Shown in pieces: positions 51,371 to 59,551 of a DNA stretch of 64,000 nucleotides. Source of the stretch: Dechloromonas hortensis (GTDB lineage Bacteria > Pseudomonadota > Gammaproteobacteria > Burkholderiales > Rhodocyclaceae). Where the stretch lies: NCBI RefSeq assembly GCF_009469765.1, contig NZ_SSSQ01000003.1, forward strand, positions 62,001 through 126,000, read 5' to 3'. Within the stretch, counting starts at the first letter, position 1; each line of letters starts with the position of its first letter. A program made the position numbers and the translations under genes. The notes under the pieces were generated by a model. That model was not told the origin of the DNA, made no database searches, and saw only the letters and a list, made by a program, of their open reading frames with translations.

Positions 51371-53041
51371 TCAGTGTCCGATCATTTCGTGGTTGGCGGC
51401 GCCCGGCGGCACCATCGGGTAGACCTTCTGCTCGGCGTCGATGCTGGCGTGGATCAGGCAGGGACCGGGGCGGGCGATGGCTTCCATCAGTGCGGCACAG
51501 GGATTTGCCGCCTGGTCGAGGTCGACTGCAGCAATGCCGCAGCCTTTGGCGACCATGATGAAATCCGGCATGGCCTGGAACTGCGAGGCGAACAGCCGCT
51601 CGCCATAGAACAGCGTTTGCTGCTGGTGCACCAGGCCGAGGACTGCATTGTTCATCAGCACGATTTTCAGATTGACGTTCTGCTCGGCGGCGGTGACCAG
51701 TTCCTGGATATTCATCAGGATCGAACCGTCGCCGGTGAAGCAGACCACCGTTCGCTCGGGTTCGGCGAGGGCGGCGCCGATCGCGGCCGGGACGCCGAAG
51801 CCCATCGTGCCTAGGCCGCCGGAAGTCAGCCATTGGCGTGGCCGGCGCAGCGGGTAGGCCTGGGCGACCCACATCTGGTGCTGGCCGACGTCGGTGGCGA
51901 TGATCGCCTCGTTGTCGAGACAGGCGGCAACGGTCCTGATCAGGCCGAAATGCGACAGGGGCTGCTCGGCATCCGGCATATGGAAAGGAAACTCGGCCTG
52001 CAGGGCATGGATGCGGTCAACCCAGATTTGGCGGGCATTTTCATTCACCGCCGGGAGCAGGGCGGCGAGGGCCTGGCCGACATCGGCGGTGATGCCGATA
52101 TGAGCCGTCTTGATTTTGTCGAGTTCGGCCGGGTCGATGTCGATGTGGATGATCTGCGCATGGCGGCAGAACTGCGCCACCTTGCCGGTCGCCCGGTCGT
52201 CGAAGCGGGCACCGACGGCGATCAGCAGGTCGCACTCGTCGAGTGCCAGGTTGGTATAGCGCGCCCCATGCATGCCGAGCATGCCCAAGGACAACGGATG
52301 ATCGACCGGCATCGCACCGAGCGCCATCAAGGTCATCACGGTTGGCAAATTGGCCTTTTCGGCGAGGTCGACCGCCAGCCTGGCCGCCCCGGAATGAACG
52401 ACGCCGCCGCCGAGGTAAAGCAGCGGGCGCTGGGCGGCATTGATCATCGCTGCGGCCGCCGCGATTGCCTCGGTAGCGGCGGTCGGTGCCGGGGTGGCCT
52501 GGCCGGGGGCCGGCCACTCGCTAACCTCGATGGCCTGCGCCTGGACGTCTTTCGGGATATCGATCAGCACTGGGCCGGGCCGGCCGGAGGCGGCGATCTG
52601 GAAGGCGCGGGGAATAACGGTTAGCAACTCCTCGACCGAAGAGACGAGGAAGTTGTGCTTGGTGATCGGGATAGACAGGCCGTAGGTGTCCACCTCCTGG
52701 AAGGCATCGGTGCCGATCATGGCGCGCGGCACCTGGCCGGTGATGGCGACCAGCGGGATCGAGTCGAGCTTGGCGTCGGCAATGGCGGTCAGCAGGTTGG
52801 TTGCGCCGGGACCGGAGGAGGCCAGGCAGACGGCGGGCTGGCCGGTGGCGCGGGCCATGCCCTGGGCGATGAAGCCGGCACCTTGTTCGTGACGGGCCAA
52901 CACGTGGCGGATGGCGGTCGACTGTCCGAGGGCGTCGTAAATGGGCAGGATGGCGCCGCCCGGATAGCCGGTGACGATGCGGATGCCCTGGCGTTCGAGT
53001 AGCCGCACGGTGATCTGGGCGCCGGTGAGTGTTTCTGTCAT
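51371..53041 (-). CDS. ilvB: Acetolactate synthase large subunit
   Basis: 556 residues from the ATG at 53041. Thiamine diphosphate enzyme with TGYPGGAILPIYDAL, the conserved Glu region LARHEQGAGF, and the ThDP motif GDGSILMNIQELVTA. It condenses pyruvate (or pyruvate and 2-ketobutyrate) in valine, leucine and isoleucine synthesis. Upstream is a Val-rich leader peptide and terminator, so control by attenuation is expected. Confidence 0.95.
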   Translation of the reverse strand: MTETLTGAQITVRLLERQGIRIVTGYPGGAILPIYDALGQSTAIRHVLARHEQGAGFIAQGMARATGQPAVCLASSGPGATNLLTAIADAKLDSIPLVAITGQVPRAMIGTDAFQEVDTYGLSIPITKHNFLVSSVEELLTVIPRAFQIAASGRPGPVLIDIPKDVQAQAIEVSEWPAPGQATPAPTAATEAIAAAAAMINAAQRPLLYLGGGVVHSGAARLAVDLAEKANLPTVMTLMALGAMPVDHPLSLGMLGMHGARYTNLALDECDLLIAVGARFDDRATGKVAQFCRHAQIIHIDIDPAELDKIKTAHIGITADVGQALAALLPAVNENARQIWVDRIHALQAEFPFHMPDAEQPLSHFGLIRTVAACLDNEAIIATDVGQHQMWVAQAYPLRRPRQWLTSGGLGTMGFGVPAAIGAALAEPERTVVCFTGDGSILMNIQELVTAAEQNVNLKIVLMNNAVLGLVHQQQTLFYGERLFASQFQAMPDFIMVAKGCGIAAVDLDQAANPCAALMEAIARPGPCLIHASIDAEQKVYPMVPPGAANHEMIGH

Positions 53042-53082
53042 GGAGGTTTCCTTTCGGTTGGTGGCTTGACCGGCGGGCTCCA

Positions 53083-53118
53083 AAACAAAACCCCCGCCGG
53101 TTTGCGCCGGCGGGGGTT
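53083..53118 (-). terminator. Attenuator terminator of the ilvBN leader
   Basis: A 12-base GC stem (53089-53100 with 53107-53118) with a six-base loop and a T-rich tail on the minus strand lies between the leader peptide stop and the ilvB ribosome site. This is where an attenuator is expected. Confidence 0.88.
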
Positions 53119-53141
53119 GGGGAAATCTGCGCTGCTTCTGC

Positions 53142-53252
53142 TTACCCGATCCGCGACGGCGTGTCCGTAACGACACCTACGATGACTACGCGTACGACGA
53201 CCGGCAGCACTGCGCGGGCAGTGTCGAGACGGAGGGCGGTGGCGTTGGACAT
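53142..53252 (-). CDS. ivbL: ilvB leader peptide (IvbL-like)
   Basis: A 36-residue reading frame with the branched-chain-rich run VLPVVVRVVIVGVV near residues 15-28, the same logic as IvbL of enteric bacteria. Ribosome stalling on valine (or leucine/isoleucine) codons would stop the downstream terminator from forming. The ribosome site is weak by eye. It lies about 25 bases before the terminator stem and about 40 bases after a candidate promoter. Confidence 0.82.
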   Translation of the reverse strand: MSNATALRLDTARAVLPVVVRVVIVGVVTDTPSRIG

Positions 53253-53289
53253 GGTGTCGATGATCTGGGTGGGGAAAACAGGAACGCGA

Positions 53290-53318
53290 ACTATGACGGA
53301 GAAAAAATAGAATTGCAA
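53290..53318 (-). promoter_or_regulatory. Candidate ilvBN promoter
   Basis: On the minus strand TTGCAA and CATAGT are spaced 17 bases, each matching consensus at four of six positions, and lie just upstream of the leader peptide. The remaining 200 bases towards the plus-strand REC-GGDEF gene show no gene. Confidence 0.45.
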
Positions 53319-53517
53319 GCGCTATTCGGTTGGCAATCCGGAGAGGTTTACCGAACCGGGCTGGGGAATTGTCGGGGCTGCTTTGCCTTTGTTAAAGCAG
53401 GTAAATACAGAGCCTATTACAGCGTACTTAACTAAAATATTCGGCGGTGTAGAATTTCGTATTTACGCAGCATTTTGACCGCTGCCCCTGTTATGTCCTG
53501 ACCATCTAGGCTTTGTC

Positions 53518-54774
53518 ATGTCCGAATTGCCGCACTTGCTTATCGTTGATAGCTCCAGAGTGGTTCGTGCTTCTCTGGCCAAGAATCTGAAAGGGCAGTT
53601 CGAAATCCGCGAGGAAAACAACGGCGAGTCGGCCTGGCAGACCCTGGTCCTCGACTCCTCGATTGTGGCGGTGATTGCCGGTATTTCCCTGCCGAAGCTC
53701 GATGCTTATGGCTTGCTGGAAAGGCTGCGCGGCAACAAGCTGAGCCGCCTGAAGAACATTCCCTTTTTGTTGATTGCTTCCGAAACCATGGAAGAGGATA
53801 TCCGCCAGCATGCGATCGGCTGCGGGGTGTCGGGGTTCGTCCCGAAAGGCGCCGGGGCGGCGGGGATTGTCCGCATTGTCAGAAATTTGCTGGCGCCCGC
53901 CAAGCAGGAGGCGCTCCCCAAGCCGTCCGTCGTCAGGCCGCCCATTCCGGCTGAGCCTAGTTGTCTGGGGGCCGATCTCGGGGTCAGCGATATTTTTGGG
54001 CCACTCGACAAGGTGGCCGGCATCGTTTCCCGCAAATCCGCTAGCCGGGTAATCCGGCGCGAACCGGTTGCATCGGCACTGGTATCGCGTGCCGAGATCG
54101 AGGCGCGCCTGAATACCTTGTTGTCCGCTGAGGCCAGTCTGCGCGGTGTCGGCGTACTGGTCTTTGGGATGGATGGCTATGGCGGACTGGTCAAGCGCTT
54201 TGGCCAGGAGATGGCCAACCGTATCGAGACAAAATTCGGGCAACTGCTCGGTGGAAAACTCCGGGCCGGCGACAGCATTGCGCAAGTGGCGGCCGACCGG
54301 ATCGTCATTGTAGCTTCGGAGACCAATCTAAAGTTGTGCGCCGCATTTGCCGAACGTATCTGCAAGCGCCTTGCCGCAGCCGAGGTCAGTGTCGGTGGAC
54401 GGCGGGTCGAGATGACGGTGAGTGTCGGGGTAGTCAGTTTTCCCGAGGAGGGCGGCGGCCTCAAGGGCAGTGAACTACTGGCTATGGCCGAGCGGCGCCT
54501 GGAAATGGCCGTCAAGGCCGGTGGCAACCAGGTGGTGGCCGGCCTGCTCGAACTTGCCGGCAAGCCGGGGCAAGAACAGGTCCTGCAGTGCTTCAATGAA
54601 TTGCTCAGGAAAGGGGCGGCCACCGAGACGCTGGCGCCGCATTTGGGGCAGGTCGGCCTGCTCATTCTGCCTTTGCTCGAACAACTGGAAGACTCGTTCC
54701 GCTTCGGCCTGCCGATCGAGAAAATGGAACAGTTGCTGCGCGAGCGCGCCAAGACCGAACCGGCGCTCGGTTAA
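53518..54774 (+). CDS. Degenerate receiver-GGDEF protein
   Basis: 418 residues. The receiver (about 1-125) keeps VDSS and the KG region but lacks the phosphoacceptor Asp (AVIAGISLPKLD where VxxDxxMP is expected). A GGDEF-like domain (about 195-345) has AADRIVIV in place of the GGDEF signature, so cyclase activity is unlikely. A helical tail of about 70 residues follows. It may bind c-di-GMP or GTP, or act as a protein scaffold. An intrinsic terminator follows. Confidence 0.85.
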   Translation: MSELPHLLIVDSSRVVRASLAKNLKGQFEIREENNGESAWQTLVLDSSIVAVIAGISLPKLDAYGLLERLRGNKLSRLKNIPFLLIASETMEEDIRQHAIGCGVSGFVPKGAGAAGIVRIVRNLLAPAKQEALPKPSVVRPPIPAEPSCLGADLGVSDIFGPLDKVAGIVSRKSASRVIRREPVASALVSRAEIEARLNTLLSAEASLRGVGVLVFGMDGYGGLVKRFGQEMANRIETKFGQLLGGKLRAGDSIAQVAADRIVIVASETNLKLCAAFAERICKRLAAAEVSVGGRRVEMTVSVGVVSFPEEGGGLKGSELLAMAERRLEMAVKAGGNQVVAGLLELAGKPGQEQVLQCFNELLRKGAATETLAPHLGQVGLLILPLLEQLEDSFRFGLPIEKMEQLLRERAKTEPALG

Positions 54775-54775
54775 T

Positions 54776-54802
54776 GAAAAAGCCGGCTGAGCCGGCTTTT
54801 TC
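54776..54802. terminator. Bidirectional intrinsic terminator
   Basis: AAAAAGCCGGC and its complement around a three-base loop give A- and T-runs on both strands between convergent genes. Confidence 0.9.
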
Positions 54803-54811
54803 ACTGCTTCA

Positions 54812-56344
54812 TCAGGCGCTGAGTGGAATCTTGCCGATCTTGACCTGCCATTCCTTGGGGCCGGTGTTGTGAACACTGATCCCTGACGAGTCGACCGCTA
54901 CGGTCACCGGCATGTTCTCGACATCGAACTCGTAGATCGCTTCCATGCCGAGATCGGCGAAACCGACGACCTTGGCCGACTTGATGGCCTTGGCCACCAG
55001 GTAGGCGGCGCCGCCGACAGCCATCAGGTAGGCCGACTTGTTGTCCTTGATCGCCTCGATGGCGACCGGGCCGCGTTCGGACTTGCCGATCATCGAGATC
55101 AGGCCGGTCTGCTCGAGCATCATGCGGGTGAACTTGTCCATGCGGGTGCCGGTGGTCGGGCCGGCCGGTCCGACGACTTCGTCACGCACCGGATCAACCG
55201 GGCCGACGTAGTAAATGACGCGGTTGGTGAAGTCGACCGGCAGTTTTTCGCCCTTGGCCAGCATGTCAGCAATGCGCTTGTGGGCAGCATCGCGGCCGGT
55301 CAGCATCTTGCCGTTGAGGAGCAGCTTCTGGCCCGGTTTCCAGGCGGCAACCTCTTCCTTGGTCAGCGTGTTCAGATCAACGCGGGTGGCCGACTTGAGG
55401 TCCGGGGTCCAGGTCACGGCCGGCCAGTCTTCCAGCTTCGGCACTTCGAGCTTGGCCGGGCCGGAGCCGTCGAGGTGGAAATGGCAGTGACGGGTCGCGG
55501 CACAGTTCGGGACCAGCGCGACCGGCAGGTTGGCGGCGTGGCAGGGGTAGTCGAGAACCTTGACGTCGAGCACGGTGGTCAGGCCGCCCAGGCCCTGGGC
55601 GCCGACGCCGAGGGCGTTGATCTTTTCCATCAGTTCGAGGCGCAGTTCTTCCGGGCGGGTCAGCTTGGCGCCAGTGGCAGCCTTGGCTTTCAGTTCGTGG
55701 ATGTCGACCGGTGCCATGATCGATTCCTTGGCCAGCAACATGGCCTTTTCCGGCGTACCGCCGATGCCGATGCCGATGATGCCCGGCGGACACCAGCCGG
55801 CACCCATTTCCGGAATCTTCTTGAGGACCCAGTCGACCAGGTCGTCGGACGGGTTGAGCATGGCGAACTTGGACTTGGCTTCCGAGCCACCGCCCTTGGC
55901 GGCGCAGATCACTTCAACGTGATGACCTTCGACGATTTCGAAGTGCACGACAGCCGGGGTGTTGTCCTTGGTGTTCTTGCGGGCGCCGGCGGGGTCGGCC
56001 AGCACCGAGGCGCGCAGCGGATTGTCCGGGTTGCCGTAGGCGCGACGCACGCCTTCATTGATCATTTCCTGGATGCTCATCGTGGCATCCGGCCAGGTGA
56101 CCTGCATGCCGACCTTGATGAAGACCATGCCGATCCCGGTGTCCTGGCAGATCGGGCGGTGGCCCTCGGCGGACATCCGCGAATTGGTCAGGATCTGGGC
56201 AATGGCGTCCTTGGCGGCGGGGCTTTCCTCGCGCTCGTAGGCTTCACCGAGCGCCTTGATGTAATCGAGCGGGTGGTAGTAGCTGATGTACTGGAAAGCA
56301 TCGGCGACGGACTGGATCAGGTCTTCCTGTTTGATGGCGGTCAT
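54812..56344 (-). CDS. Fumarate hydratase class I (iron-sulfur)
   Basis: 510 residues with a GGAG site before the ATG at 56344. It contains CQDTGIGMVFIKVG near the N-terminus, GGGSEAKSKFAML, CPPGIIGIGIGGTPEKAM and a C-terminal VGPAGPTTGTRMD, typical of the two-domain class I fumarase that uses a 4Fe-4S cluster. It interconverts fumarate and malate in the TCA cycle. The UPF0114 gene upstream is 13 bases away on the same strand. Confidence 0.95.
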   Translation of the reverse strand: MTAIKQEDLIQSVADAFQYISYYHPLDYIKALGEAYEREESPAAKDAIAQILTNSRMSAEGHRPICQDTGIGMVFIKVGMQVTWPDATMSIQEMINEGVRRAYGNPDNPLRASVLADPAGARKNTKDNTPAVVHFEIVEGHHVEVICAAKGGGSEAKSKFAMLNPSDDLVDWVLKKIPEMGAGWCPPGIIGIGIGGTPEKAMLLAKESIMAPVDIHELKAKAATGAKLTRPEELRLELMEKINALGVGAQGLGGLTTVLDVKVLDYPCHAANLPVALVPNCAATRHCHFHLDGSGPAKLEVPKLEDWPAVTWTPDLKSATRVDLNTLTKEEVAAWKPGQKLLLNGKMLTGRDAAHKRIADMLAKGEKLPVDFTNRVIYYVGPVDPVRDEVVGPAGPTTGTRMDKFTRMMLEQTGLISMIGKSERGPVAIEAIKDNKSAYLMAVGGAAYLVAKAIKSAKVVGFADLGMEAIYEFDVENMPVTVAVDSSGISVHNTGPKEWQVKIGKIPLSA

Positions 56345-56357
56345 GCGCAACTCCGGG

Positions 56358-56894
56358 TTAGTGATGTTTCTGGTGTTGAAGAGCGAGGGTCTGGGTCATG
56401 GTCTTGTCGACAATGGCCATGATCAGGGCGGAGAAAAGGAATACGACATGGATCACAACCTGCCACATCAGCGTGTGCTGGGACAGGTTGGCGGCATTGA
56501 TGAAACTTTTCAGCAGGTGGATCGACGAAATGCCGATGATCGCCGTCGAAAGCTTGATCTTGAGTACGCCGGCATTGACGTGCGACAGCCATTCCGGCTG
56601 GTCCGGGTGGTTTTCGAGGTCGAGGCGGGAAACGAAGGTTTCGTAGCCGCCGACAATAACCATGACGAGCAGGTTGGCGATCATCACCACGTCGATCAGG
56701 CCGAGGACGACCAGCATGACCTCGGTTTCGCTGAGATGGGCGGTGTCGAAGGCGTTATGGACGAGGTGGCTCAGTTCGACCATGAACAGCCAGCAATAGA
56801 CGAGCTGGGCGACGATCAGGCCGATGTAGAGCGGGGCCTGAATCCAGCGGCTGGAAAAAATGAAGGATTCGAGGAATTTGACGGGTGAGCGCAT
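56358..56894 (-). CDS. UPF0114 (YqhA-like) membrane protein
   Basis: 178 residues from the ATG at 56894. About four helices with the family look of LESFIFSSRWIQAPLYIGL, VMIANLLVMVIVGGYETFVSRL and LKIKLSTAIIGISSIHLLK. The function is unknown, perhaps a small channel. It is adjacent to fumarase on the same strand. The 253 bases upstream to acs hold no gene. Confidence 0.9.
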   Translation of the reverse strand: MRSPVKFLESFIFSSRWIQAPLYIGLIVAQLVYCWLFMVELSHLVHNAFDTAHLSETEVMLVVLGLIDVVMIANLLVMVIVGGYETFVSRLDLENHPDQPEWLSHVNAGVLKIKLSTAIIGISSIHLLKSFINAANLSQHTLMWQVVIHVVFLFSALIMAIVDKTMTQTLALQHQKHH

Positions 56895-57147
56895 GGTGCC
56901 GATCGTTTGTTGCAAGGGGCCGAAGTTTACCACGCGCCTGTCGCGTCCTCCGGATATGCCGAATTGCTGCGCTGCAGCGTGATTCCGTAAGGCCTTTGTA
57001 AGATTATCAACGTCTAATGCCGCCTCAACGCTGGCGAGGGGAATGGTCAAGGTCTCCAGCTTGCGCGGCTTTAATAATCCCGGGTTAGAACCCGAGATCC
57101 GATCGGTTGTTTCAACATAATTGCGAAGTACCGCAGAGGAGAAGAAT

Positions 57148-59109
57148 ATGTCGAATGAGTCCGTGCAGCTTATTTATCCGTCTGACGAAATCGTCAAAAA
57201 CGCGGCGGTTTCCGGGATGGACGCCTATCGGGCGCTGTGCGCGGAAGCTGAGGCCGACTACGAAGGTTTCTGGGCCAGGCACGCCCGGGAGCTGGTCACC
57301 TGGAAGCAGCCGTTCACCCAGGTGCTTGACGAGTCCAATGCCCCCTTCTTCAAATGGTTTGCCGATGGCAAGCTGAACGTTTCCTACAACTGCCTCGACC
57401 GTAATGTCGAAGCCGGTCTCGGCGACAAGGTCGCGATCATTTTCGAAGCCGACAACGGCGACGTCACCAAGGTCACCTACAAAGAACTGCTGGTCAAGGT
57501 CTGCAAGATGGCCAACCTGCTGCGTTCCAAGGGGGTCAAGAAGGGTGATCGCGTTGTCATCTATCTGCCGATGACCATCGAAGGCGTTGTCGCCATGCAG
57601 GCTTGTGCCCGCGTCGGCGCCATCCACTCCATCGTTTTCGGCGGCTTCTCCGCCCAGTCCCTGCGCGATCGCATGCACGATGCCGGCGCTGTCATGCTGA
57701 TTACCTCCGACGGCCAGTTCCGCGGCGGCAAGGCCATTCCGCTGAAGCCGATCGCTGATGAAGCCTTCGGCATGGGCGGCTGCGAATGCGTCAAGAACGT
57801 CATTGTCTTCAAGCGCACCGGCGCCGACGTCAACATGGTTGCCGGCCGCGATGAGTGGCTGCACGATGCCCTAGCCAACCAGCCGGAAACCTGCGAACCG
57901 GAATGGGTCGAAGCCGAACACCCGCTGTTCCTGCTCTACACGTCGGGTTCCACCGGCAAGCCGAAGGGTGTTCAGCACTCCACCGGCGGCTACCTGCTGC
58001 ACGCCATCCTGACCATGAAGTACACCTTCGATATCAAGCCGAGCGACACCTTCTGGTGTACGGCCGACATCGGCTGGGTTACGGGTCACACCTACATCAC
58101 CTACGGCCCGCTGGCCTGCGGCGCCACCGAAATCGTCTTCGAAGGCGTCCCGACCTATCCGGACGCCGGCCGTTTCTGGAAGGTGATCCAGGACCACAAG
58201 GTCAACATCTTCTACACCGCCCCGACCGCGATCCGTTCCCTGATCAAGGCTGCCGACAACAACCCGGCCATCCATCCGAAGGCCTACGACCTGTCGTCGC
58301 TGCGCATCCTCGGTTCGGTCGGCGAGCCGATCAATCCTGCCGCCTGGCAGTGGTACTACGACAACGTCGGCGGCGGTCGCTGCCCGATCGTCGATACCTT
58401 CTGGCAGACCGAAACCGGTGGTCACATGATCACCCCGCTGCCGGGTGCCACGCCGCTGGTGCCGGGTTCCTGCACGCTGCCGTTCCCGGGCATCCAGGCT
58501 GCCATCGTTGATGAAACCGGGGCCGACGTGCCTTGGGGTCAGGGCGGTATTCTGGTCGTCAAGAAGCCGTGGCCGTCGATGATCCGCACCATCTGGGGTG
58601 ACGACGAGCGTTTCGTCAAGTCCTATTACCCGGCCGACTTCCAGGGCAAGTACTACTTGGCTGGCGACGGTGCGATCCGCGACAAGGACACCGGCTACTT
58701 CACCATTACCGGCCGTATCGACGACGTGCTGAACGTTTCCGGTCACCGCATGGGTACGATGGAAATCGAATCGGCGCTGGTTGCCAACCCGCTGGTGGCC
58801 GAAGCCGCCGTTGTCGGCCGTCCGGATGACCTGACCGGTGAAGCGATTGTCGCTTTCGTCGTGTTGAAGGGTCAGCGCCCGACCGGTGACGACGCCAAGC
58901 GCATCATCAAGGAACTGCAAGACTGGGTTGGCAAGGAGATCGGTCCGATCGCCAAGCCGAAGGACATCCGTTTCGGTGACAACCTGCCGAAGACCCGTTC
59001 GGGCAAGATCATGCGCCGTCTGCTGCGTGGCCTGGCCAAGGGCGAGGAACTGACGCAAGACACCTCGACGCTGGAAAATCCGGCCATTCTGGAACAACTG
59101 AAGGGTTAA
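57148..59109 (+). CDS. acs: Acetyl-CoA synthetase (AMP-forming)
   Basis: 653 residues with a GAGGAG ribosome site before the ATG. ANL-family motifs: [11 protein letters not shown] (P-loop), YLAGDGA and the C-terminal TRSGKIMRR with the acetylatable lysine. It activates acetate in two steps to acetyl-CoA. The genes that follow encode a CrbS-like sensor kinase, and CrbS/R systems are known to control acs in other bacteria. A hairpin follows the stop. Confidence 0.97.
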   Translation: MSNESVQLIYPSDEIVKNAAVSGMDAYRALCAEAEADYEGFWARHARELVTWKQPFTQVLDESNAPFFKWFADGKLNVSYNCLDRNVEAGLGDKVAIIFEADNGDVTKVTYKELLVKVCKMANLLRSKGVKKGDRVVIYLPMTIEGVVAMQACARVGAIHSIVFGGFSAQSLRDRMHDAGAVMLITSDGQFRGGKAIPLKPIADEAFGMGGCECVKNVIVFKRTGADVNMVAGRDEWLHDALANQPETCEPEWVEAEHPLFLLYTSGSTGKPKGVQHSTGGYLLHAILTMKYTFDIKPSDTFWCTADIGWVTGHTYITYGPLACGATEIVFEGVPTYPDAGRFWKVIQDHKVNIFYTAPTAIRSLIKAADNNPAIHPKAYDLSSLRILGSVGEPINPAAWQWYYDNVGGGRCPIVDTFWQTETGGHMITPLPGATPLVPGSCTLPFPGIQAAIVDETGADVPWGQGGILVVKKPWPSMIRTIWGDDERFVKSYYPADFQGKYYLAGDGAIRDKDTGYFTITGRIDDVLNVSGHRMGTMEIESALVANPLVAEAAVVGRPDDLTGEAIVAFVVLKGQRPTGDDAKRIIKELQDWVGKEIGPIAKPKDIRFGDNLPKTRSGKIMRRLLRGLAKGEELTQDTSTLENPAILEQLKG

Positions 59110-59153
59110 GGAATGTTCCCGGGTTTCGGCTTCGCCCAAACCCGGTCATTCCG
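59110..59153 (+). other. Long hairpin directly after acs
   Basis: GGAATG pairs with CATTCC and, inside, CCGGGTTT with AAACCCGG. It begins one base after the acs stop and lacks a T-run. It may protect the acs mRNA end or form a factor-dependent terminator. Confidence 0.6.
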
Positions 59154-59252
59154 GAAGCAACCGCAGAGTTGCTCCCCGGTGTTCCTGCATGAGCCAAAGA
59201 GGCGGCGAGCTTGCCACGCTGCCTCTAACGACTAAAAGGCAAGGAGGAGACA

Positions 59253-59360
59253 ATGGTCGCCCATAAGGTGGCCTCCCGTGTGGTCGCATCAGACTGCATG
59301 CCAACAGCGGCTGGCACGCTTTGCGTGTCAGCCGTTTTCTATTTTCGGAGGGTGCGATGA
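59253..59360 (+). CDS. Small ORF inside the leader after acs
   Basis: 35 residues with a very strong AAGGAGGAG ribosome site at ideal spacing, and a TGA that overlaps the ATG of the next gene (ATGA). The peptide has no recognised family. An intrinsic terminator lies within its coding part, so translation would melt the terminator stem. The ribosome site can also pair with a CCTCC about 25 bases downstream. It could be a real regulatory leader, or chance. Confidence 0.5.
   Translation: MVAHKVASRVVASDCMPTAAGTLCVSAVFYFRRVR
59308..59338 (+). terminator. Intrinsic terminator before the SLC5-kinase operon
   Basis: A 12-base stem (59308-59319 with 59323-59334, one G-T pair) with a three-base loop and TTTTCTATTTT after it. 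It lies only 19 bases before the start of the following small membrane protein. Either it ends acs transcription or it is an attenuator for the kinase operon. Confidence 0.82.
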
Positions 59361-59551
59361 AGCGCGCGAGTCTGTCGCGGCAACGTCTGGCGGCGCTCGG
59401 CTTGCTCGGCCTGCCTTTGCTGACCTACCCACTGCTTGGGTTGCCGAGCGGCAGTTGGGCCGGTATTCCGGCCGGCTACCTTTATCTGTTCGGCGTCTGG
59501 GCCGGGCTGATCGCACTCGCCGCCTGGGTGGCCGAACGGAAGGGGTCGTAA
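59357..59551 (+). CDS. Small two-helix membrane protein before the sensor kinase
   Basis: 64 residues with a basic N-terminus, one helix (about 12-30) and a second (about 38-56), ending in a charged tail. A GGAGG site precedes it. Small proteins of this type often sit before SLC5-family transporters and kinases. The next gene starts at the base after its stop, so the two are coupled. Confidence 0.75.
   Translation: MKRASLSRQRLAALGLLGLPLLTYPLLGLPSGSWAGIPAGYLYLFGVWAGLIALAAWVAERKGS

Noticed and set aside
59321..59551. An earlier start for the small membrane protein before the SLC5 kinase
   Set aside because: That start lies within the terminator; the ATG at 59357 has a GGAGG site and couples with the upstream small ORF.
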